A stretch of 64,000 bases of DNA from Saksenaea vasiformis B4078. Lineage: Eukaryota; Mucoromycota; Mucoromycetes; Mucorales; Saksenaeaceae. Under the pieces are notes generated by a model. It was not told where the DNA came from and did no database searches. It worked only from the letters and a program-made list of their open reading frames with translations. A program made the translations under genes and the position numbers. The stretch covers positions 1 through 64,000 of the forward strand of contig JNDT01001934.1 of assembly GCA_000697055.1 (NCBI GenBank). The letters run 5' to 3'. Below are positions 56,691 to 64,000 of the stretch, in pieces (position 1 is the first letter of the stretch; the number at the start of each line of letters is the position of its first letter).

Positions 56691-58201
56691 CGTATGTCTA
56701 AATCCTTTAATACGGAATGTTTTGTCTCATGCCGATATTTCTCAAACTGAGAGCGAATCCGCTGTCGGATATACTTCTTTTGGTAATGTGCTCCTTTTAC
56801 AGCTGCGTAACCCGCTTTTAGGAAAGTTCTATAGTTGTTCATTGACGAAAACGCGAGGAGGAAAAAAGAAGTTTACTTTTTACATCTCAGCCAATAATTT
56901 TTTTTACCAGTGACGTAATGGTAACAATTCGATTGGAGGATAGGGTTTGACTTCGGGGTAAAGCGTCGCCAGCAACCCGTATGAGCTTTCTACAGCCAAA
57001 GCTCTTGGGAACCCTTGGTGTGTTACACAACGCATATTACCTAAAGTTTTACCATACTAAATCACACTGTATTGAAGTCTAAGCTAGAACGTTTATTATA
57101 GGGTTGTAATGCGATCTACAGCCAGGAGCCATATGAAAACGGCATATAGGTCGCCAGCCGTGTAACACTTATGATCCCCAAGAAAATCGCTTTTGATACT
57201 CAATGATGGTGATAAATGGCCGACGCTTGTTTTGGTTCCATAGTGCAATAAATCGTTCATATAACCAAATTGCTGGAGAAATCCACTATCGCTCACAATT
57301 GCGTGTGGCTATCTGAGGTTAAGGATTCACATCCCTCAAACGCTCCCATCTCGAATGCTCCGTAATATTTCACGACAGATACCCTCTGCAGTCAGCCCTC
57401 TTTTATTTTAATTGTTCTCAAGGAACAAACATGCCTCTATTTATCTCGTGAGTTCCTGTTCTCAGGGCTATTTAGGGAGCAAAGACGTTGAAAAGGAACA
57501 GGGTGTAACCCTTTCTTATAACATAGTAGATGTAATTCAAAGTAACGAAGCATCTTAAGCACGTTGTACTGTCTTGGTCTCTATTCGGGAGATAGATACA
57601 GCTGAATACAATCATTACCCTGATGAGAAAATTTGCGTCATTCAGATTACAATACGTACTCGGTCAAAGAGTAAATTTTGCAGGCAGAAAGCATATTTCT
57701 TAACGGAGAGTATCCTGTAAGTGGATAGACAGCCAATTTACCTTATGACAAATGGAATGTCGTATATAGCCATAGGAATGGTAGTAATGTCTCAGCTCTT
57801 GAAGAATATTCAGATAGAAAGACAAACATCGATATATACGATCTAGAGCCATATGTAATGTTAAAAATGCATCAGAATGGTAGGCTCAAGTATCTTTTTT
57901 TTTGTTTTTTTTTTGGCGTTACTTAATAATAAAATCGATGGACTTATGACGGGAACCACCATCAGTAATGTAAGCTACCGAACTTGCTACATGTCTACCA
58001 TGGAGCTTAAGGGAATCCAAGGGCTTTTGTTGCATTGCGTAGTACGTAATATAAGAAAGCATAGCAATGAGCTACCCATCTGCATTATCTCGTTACTCGA
58101 CTGAGATCCTTCAATAGAAGGTAGGGATTTATTTTTGATGTCTATGCGAAACCTGTTCCGTTGTATAGTTTACATGGTGTTTAGAGGGAAGGTTGCTCTA
58201 T

Positions 58202-60373
58202 CTAATTTTTGTTTCCTGCAGCGAACGCTTGGATACTGCTTTCACCAAGCATACGGGCGGTGAGACTTGCGCTTGTCGCGTGTGTAATTTCGACAGCCAC
58301 GTAATCTCCTTTTTTGAATTTGGCTTGTTGCTGGTCGTCGATGATAAACACTTTATGACCACCATCTGTTCGACCGCCTAGTCTTGTTTCAACACCTCGT
58401 CTTGTTTTTGATACATCCGAGTCGATGAGAACAAGTTGTCGCGAGCCGATCAATGACTGATTTTTTTCTGATGCATTTTTGTGGAAGGTGTCAATGATTT
58501 CCGTTAGACGACGTGCTTTGACAGGTTCTGGAACATCATCCACGTATCTACGATGCGCATGTGTTTTTTCGCGCATACTTCCCAGATTGTCAGTCCAACT
58601 ATCTTTATTTATTTTTCACGCATCCTTTCTTACCTGTATGCAAACATAAATGCCATGTCATATTTTACTTGTTCCATGAGCGTCACCGTGTCTCGATGTT
58701 CTTCTTCTGTTTCCCCGCAGAAACCGGTAATAAAGTCACTGCTGATCCAAACGTTTGGAATGATGCTCCGCATTTCATCGACCAGCTGCAGATAGGCTTC
58801 CCGGGTATACCCGCGTCTCATTCTTTCCAGGACAGTACTGCTACCCGATTGGATAGGCATGTGTATGGATTTGCAGAGATTGGGTCTAGATGCAATTAAA
58901 TGCAGCAGATCTGTTGGGAAATCCTTGGGATGTGGCGAAGTAAATCGAATACGCATCTAAAAAAAAAAAAGATGCCATGGTTAGATGACCCTTATTCTTT
59001 CCTGAAATGGGAAACATACCTCTGGATTGACTAGACTAATTTTATCCAGTAATTCCGTGAATCGACGACCGCCATCTTTACGCTTGTATATCGTCTTGAA
59101 ACCTGAATTACTTAATTCCGTACCCAAAGGCGCTTGCGATGCAAAATATTTTGATTCTGAGGTATCTCTATAAGCTGTGAAGGCATGAGTGGAAAGTGCG
59201 TTCCTCCATTCAAAGGTACATACAATTTACATTTTGGCCAAGCACCGTCACTATCCATGCATGTTAATCTTCTTTTTCGTTTTTTTTTTCGTCATGGTAG
59301 GACTCTCCTTCTATTACCTTCTTTCACTCCTTGGTCGCTTAGATAGCGTACCTCGTCCACAATGGAGTCAATGGGTCGACTTCGTTCATTTCCTCGTGTA
59401 AAGGGTACAATGCAAAAACTGCACATGTTGTTGCAACCTCTCATAATTGACACCCAACCAGCAATATTATCTTCATCCAACCGCATAGGCATCACGTCGG
59501 CATAGGTTTCATCCGCTGAAAGCATCACGTTGGCGACACCATGACGATACTCACTCTCAGCCAAAGAGATAAGATGTGGAATGGATCGATAACCATCTGG
59601 TCCACAGACAATATCCACCAGTCGATCTTGCTCTAGCATCTTGGTCTTTAACCGTTCTGCCATACACTGTCTTCATGTATGAATACGATAGCCTATGTTT
59701 CACAATTTCTCTTTTTTTACCCCAAGAACACCCACAAGGGGTGGTTTATCTGTATTGACTCTTGTGCGGAAATGTCGTAGGTACTTTAATCTGTCCCATA
59801 TTCTGGTCTCTGCATTCTCACGGATCGCACACTTACATGGTAGGGTAAGCAGATGAGAAACTTAGCGATGGGTTTACTTACTGTTACTAAGAACACCACT
59901 TCTGCATCGTTTAACGTCAGCGTACGTTCATAGCCAGCTTTTGTCATGATCGCATTTAAAATTTCCGTATCGTTCACATTCATCTAATGGCTCTCTGTTT
60001 AACTCTCCTGTGTCCACCGACTGTGAACCGTTACCTGACATCCATAGACTTCAATGTAAAATTTTCGTCCACGACCCCAGTCTTGACCATGAACGTCCAG
60101 GTACGGAATGGCATCAGGCTGCGTTGCTGCTGGATCGATGGGCTTGGCCGATTTAGCAAGGAAATCATGCAACGATGGTGTGCGATTATCAAACACGAGT
60201 CGCTTTCGCGCTTTGGCGTCGGATCGTTTGGAATCGGCTGGTTGCACGGCGGCAGCAGCGCTGGGACGGATCGTCGACGAAGAAGCATAGAGACGAATGC
60301 CATGGACGGGCTTTCGACGAAGAGTGCATGTGCTTACATGGCGACCAGTGGATCTACTCCAATGTTGAAACAT
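58202..60373 (-). CDS. CDK5RAP1: CDK5RAP1/MiaB-type tRNA methylthiotransferase (radical SAM), mitochondrial
   Basis: Eight exons (60373-60035, 59983-59882, 59831-59721, 59666-59318, 59250-59224, 59174-59020, 58956-58634, 58577-58202) give 593 residues, close to human CDK5RAP1. The family converts N6-isopentenyl-adenosine 37 of tRNAs to the 2-methylthio form using two Fe-S clusters. Seen: an N-terminal Arg/Ser-rich presequence; [22 protein letters not shown] and VLGCMAERLK for the first cluster cysteines; the radical SAM motif [64 protein letters not shown]; and a C-terminal TRAM-like domain. Exon 5 is only 27 bp. Chosen start: ATG 60373, because further upstream is a poly(Phe)-coding poly(T) run. 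Confidence 0.96.
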
Positions 60374-60818
60374 GATAACCCGGGAATGAAGAATGGCTTG
60401 TGTTTCCAAGCGCCCACCAAAAAAAAAAAAAAAAAAAAAGGCAGCTGCTATGCCGTGGCTGAGCTTAAAATGTGTTTGCAGGGTGCCGTAGACGTATATG
60501 GACTCCTTCGTTTCTGAAAATATCATAGGATTGCGTCCGTAGGATGGTGCACAAAGGTGAGGGAAGCGAAGATCATTGACTCTTTCGCTTTTAGAATAAC
60601 TGCGAGAAAATTAATGCGCATCTCTGATCCTGCTCCACATTTCTTTTGATACAGGGTTTCCTGCTACGAATAAAATGGATAATAGCAGTATTAGCATTGA
60701 TACTCAAGCACACTAGGTACATCAGGTCTCCACAAACGTTCATGCAGTTATCCCAAGTAAGAAAAAAGATGTTCCTTGGTATGCAAGATTTTGTTAAAAA
60801 TAATAATAATAAAAAGAT
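60374..60818. other. Short spacer between RRF1 and CDK5RAP1
   Basis: About 445 bp between two minus-strand genes, holding the CDK5RAP1 promoter. A homopolymer of about 20 A (60421-60439) lies 45-65 bp upstream of the ATG; on the coding strand it is a poly(dT) tract, an element that often disfavours nucleosomes in fungal promoters. Confidence 0.5.
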
Positions 60819-61808
60819 CTATGATTGTATTTCTTTGGTCTTTGCTTTGATCAACTCATCTATTGTCTTGTTGTATTTATCTGTCAAATTTTGAACCTAA
60901 AAGTAACATGTTAGCCTTTTTCTTTCCTTGCATGAGCCAAGTCCGACAACGACTCACTAATTTCTCTAGTTTCTTGGTTTCATCCGCGGATTGAGATTTC
61001 GAGTCATGTTTGAGTTGCTTCATTCCATCTTGTCGAAGTGAGCGAATTTTGCCTTTGGATTGTTCACCATTCTGTTGCGCTAATTTGGCCATTTTGTCTC
61101 GTGATTCCTTGGTAGGTCTGAGGCGAGAGGATGAGCGATCTCCCTTTTTTGACGTAGAAATACTTACTTGGGGATGGGTACACGGATGATCTTGTTGTCA
61201 ATCACTGGATTCAGGTTGATCCCTGCTTCACGAATGCCCTTATCCACCGAAGAAATAAACTAATCGAGCAGGGTGAGTGTTTTTTTTTTATCGAATGAAG
61301 AAGGACGTACGTCGGGATCATGTACGGTGATAAGCAAGGTCTGTGGATCACGAATAGTGACCTGAGCAAGATCACGCAGAGGATATCCAGTACCATCGAT
61401 CTTTACACGCACACCATCCAAGATAGCTTTTTTTTTCATTGTTTTTTTTTTCTTTAGTACCTATGTCCGCCCTTCTTTTTTTCTTATAGATCCGTTACCA
61501 GGGTTTGCACGTCCAATACGCATCGAGGCCAAGTGTTCTTTTAATGTTTGGATTGTATGGGTCATACGTTGCTCCAGCTGTTTAGCATCAAATTGTTTTT
61601 CCACCTCGGCTGCATCCTCTTCTTCCGCAGCGGCGGCTTTCTTCTTGTTGCTCTTTTTGGCATACCAACGCATACCAACAACAGCCGGCTGCACTGCTGT
61701 GATTGCTGCTGGTCGCGGCGCTGCGAATCGCATGCTCATCGCAACGATGGGCATTCTGATTCCACTCGTTCGCAGTCCATATAGAAGACGTGGTATTCTA
61801 CTGGCCAT
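60819..61808 (-). CDS. RRF1: Mitochondrial ribosome recycling factor
   Basis: Five exons (61808-61499, 61426-61311, 61259-61168, 61117-60958, 60896-60819) give 251 residues. RRF splits mitochondrial ribosomes after termination together with mEF-G2. An N-terminal presequence rich in Arg/Ala/Met (about residues 1-50) precedes the core: SMRIGRANPAILDGVRVKID, PLRDLAQVTIRDPQTLLITV, IREAGINLNPVIDNKIIRVP, PTKESRDKMAKLAQQ and KIRSLRQD, then a Lys/Glu-rich coiled end with LTDKYNKTIDELIKAKTKEI. The conserved intron-spanning GRANPA junction supports the first splice. The basic/acidic linker (KKSNKKKAAAAEEEDAAE) is longer than in bacteria. Confidence 0.96.
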
Positions 61809-62126
61809 ACTTTTATTCGAGAGAAAAGAGAGAAAAAACGCGCGATGGAAAAGGGCTGGGGGTCGGTTCAAGCCACCCTCGTTGCCTTTTTTAGAATGCA
61901 TAATTTTTACCCGTCAATTGACGTTTTGGTTGGCCTAAATAATAAAAACGACCCCTGGTTGGAAGCCTTGCATCAACAAAGACCTATATGCTTCCCAAAA
62001 TGAAGTCTATCCACAAATGGAAAAGGCAACGGGACTGTAACCTTTAATGGAGTTCAATCTCTTTGAACCCAATCTATCCTCACTACAAGACTGGGTGTAA
62101 CACTTTTATAACATCGTGTCTTGAAA

Positions 62127-62747
62127 TCATCTGACGCTGAATTTACTGAATTTGGGATCAACGTTTGCGTCAGATAAATAGTGTGAGACGTTCAAGCTGA
62201 ATAATTTTAGGGCTGGAGAGTGATGCGTCTTGGCGCGGTTGATTTGCATTAATCCAAGAAATATTTCGCGCCTGGGTAACCTCAGTTTTGCATTAAAGTA
62301 TTCTTCCGGAAGCAGTAAAAAATGTCTCAAGGTAAGGCAAACGTTCCGTTGAAGCAAGAACATTGTCTTTGCATTGAGGTACTTCGGTGATCGATTTCCC
62401 AATATTCTGTCGGAAAGCAGTAAAAATGTGCTCAAGGTAAGAAGAGGTTTCATCCAAAAATGATCCGTATTTAAAGGCACGGATGAACCATTTTTAAATT
62501 CTTTGGCTCTGTTTTTCAAAACGACATCCCTAGTAACGATGTCAATGTATATACGTGCAGGATATCTCATGTTTTTATGGCCATCGTTTAGCCTGCACGA
62601 CTTCTGTCCCGAACCGTATCGGCCGTGATGTAGCCCATTGTTCACCACCAGGTAATGAATGTTGTCATACGCAGCGTCACGACAGAATCTCGCCGGAAGT
62701 TGTATCGCTTCAAATCCTCTGAACAGCGTCAAAACCCAAAGTGGCAT
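62127..62747 (-). mobile_element. Dispersed repeat R1, copy 3, with internal duplication
   Basis: A 206-codon open frame with no recognised domain, related to the segments at 51.9-52.3 kb and 55.2-55.4 kb. It contains an imperfect internal repeat: plus-strand blocks at about 62300-62338 and 62404-62441 share TATTCT..CGGAA, AGCAGTAAAAA and CTCAAGGTAAG. Similarity to copy 1 is clearer in other reading frames than in the open one, so the long frame may be accidental. Confidence 0.5.
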
Positions 62748-63050
62748 CTATGTCACTATAATCTCCTCCGCTGCCCCCATCGCGCCAGATGCGGGGCAGG
62801 CTGCTACCATTGGGTACCTATGCCCTTGGGGATAAGTAAATTGACACGGTATCTTTCATTTACTAAGCGTGAATGACTTTTTATGCCGCTCGAACAAATT
62901 TTGCATCCACTGCAGAGAACAAGTTCATGTGAGCGGAGTATTATTTTATCGCCAATTGATATACTGATAACTGCGTGTTTCATCCTTTATTTAGCGCAAA
63001 CCTTGCTCTTGATGGACGTAAAATTTACATAGAGTAGTGTAAGAATTTAT

Positions 63051-64000
63051 TCAATGACAGTATTTCGACCAGCGTACAATTCCATGTTTCATCAGTTTTT
63101 CAATGGCATCCACTTGTTTCGGGGCAATGGTTAAATTTTCGATCCCTTTGGAAGTAATCACCACAGTATCTTCAATACGTACGCCACCCACAGGTCGATA
63201 CCTTTCGAGAACATCCATATCAAAATATTTACGGAACTGTGGAAACTGTGTCCATCGATGGAGACTGGTATCGTTAAAATAAAGACCTGGTTCGACGGTG
63301 ACTACCATATTGGGTTCCAAAGGACGATTGGGTAAAGCTTTTCGTTCATACCGTGAACGACCCGTCTTCAGAATACCGACAGACCGTCTAACAATCCATC
63401 AGAAACATAGCAAAAAAGAAAGCTGCGAGACTTTACCCGCCAACGTCGTGGACATCCAAGCCAACAGAGTGACCCGTTCCTTTTTGATCCTATGAACACC
63501 CCTTTTTTTTTTTTCCTTTTTGTCTATCCGTTTTCCTACGTACCATGGAAGTAAAAGGCGTTGGGTAAACCAATACGAAGTAGTTCTTCTTCTGATCCCA
63601 CAAGTATGCCGATACGTACAAGTTCGCAACATAGGATGCGAACAGCCAACTGATGCATATCATACCACATGACACCAGGTTTCAGTCGTGAAAGAATAGC
63701 CTATGGAACGTTGGTTAGAAAAAAGAAAACAAGATGCTTGTCTTAGCCCCAACCCAACCTCTTGTGCTTTGAGGACGATCTGATAGATGGTTTTTGCTTC
63801 AGGTGAAAAGACACCTGTAACAGGGAATGTGCGAGTGATATCACTTCCATAGCAATGATATTCGGCCCCAGCATCCACGAGGACAAGTGCATGGCGGTCT
63901 TTTGGAAGGGGTTGATCATTTTTGGTATAATGGAGTGTCGCTGCACGCGGACCTGAAGCAACAATCGGTACATAACATTGTCGAGGACATTCATTATCTG
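63051..64000 (-). CDS. Xaa-Pro dipeptidase (prolidase), C-terminal part, cut by the right window edge
   Basis: Exons visible are 64000-63759, 63700-63544, 63479 to about 63440, and the last one to TGA at 63051. The M24 (pita-bread) metallopeptidase ligands are all present in order: VDAGAEYHCY and GSDITRTFP (two Asp), HGTGHSVGLDVHDVGG (His, rebuilt across an intron), TVEPGLYF (Glu) and GGVRIEDTVV (Glu). The interval DTSLHRWTQFPQFRKYFDMD is like eukaryotic prolidase (PEPD) rather than methionine aminopeptidase. It cleaves X-Pro dipeptides with two Mn ions; cytosolic location is usual for the family. One donor reads GTTGGG, weaker than the norm here. The N-terminal third lies outside the window. 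Confidence 0.93.

Larger units (their letters stand above)
54731..58201. other. AT-rich desert with R1 fragment and relic frames
   Basis: About 3.5 kb between SSP-E and the CDK5RAP1-like gene. It contains an R1 copy (55200-55420, listed separately) and a pair of overlapping minus-strand frames (56358-56690) that look protein-like but are frame-broken. The rest shows nothing I can support. Confidence 0.45.

Noticed and set aside
60421..60526. Extension of the CDK5RAP1-like frame upstream to 60526
   Set aside because: The extension would code a run of phenylalanines from a poly(T) tract; the ATG at 60373 begins a plausible mitochondrial presequence.

Overview
The window is nuclear DNA of a filamentous fungus, most probably an early-diverging one of the Mucoromycota/Mucorales type. 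Genes are cut by many short introns (most 43-80 bp) with GTAAG/GTATG donors. The gene set mixes core eukaryotic functions with two features that point away from yeasts: a CDK5RAP1/MiaB-type tRNA methylthiotransferase and Fanzor (eukaryotic TnpB) sequences. This placement is inference from gene content and splicing style.

Region 1 (1-25.4 kb) is a gene-dense housekeeping arm: the 3' end of a Fanzor gene cut by the window edge, an Opy2-like membrane anchor, CDP-diacylglycerol synthase, ESCRT-II VPS36, ribosome-rescue factor DOM34/Pelota (divergent from VPS36 over 135 bp), an unrecognised Asn/Ala-rich protein, the SF3b subunit RDS3/PHF5A, a pyruvate/branched-chain dehydrogenase kinase-like protein that has lost its ATP-site residues, an Atf1-type stress bZIP factor and a SAPS-family phosphatase regulator. 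OPY2 and ATF1 both belong to stress-MAPK signalling in other fungi; nothing in the DNA shows coordinated control here.

Region 2 (25.4-58.2 kb) is an AT-rich, gene-poor accessory block. It holds squalene epoxidase (ERG1) and five small secreted-protein genes of one undescribed-looking family (SSP-A to SSP-E). These have a signal peptide, a cysteine-free 40-65 residue mature chain, an intron at one conserved site in four of five members, and a TATAAA-type box 55-95 bp upstream of each ATG. The rest is transposon debris: a decayed Tc1/mariner element, an internally reduced Fanzor gene that still gives an open 243-codon spliced frame, a solo copy of that Fanzor's 3' flank, and three copies of an unidentified dispersed repeat (one at 62 kb).

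Region 3 (58.2-64 kb) returns to housekeeping genes, all on the minus strand: CDK5RAP1-like tRNA modification enzyme, mitochondrial ribosome recycling factor and the C-terminal part of a prolidase that runs off the right edge.

Most gene models below were spliced by hand, and the exon lengths sum to whole codons. Those frame closures are the main support for the boundaries. No database search was possible, so names rest on recognised motifs.
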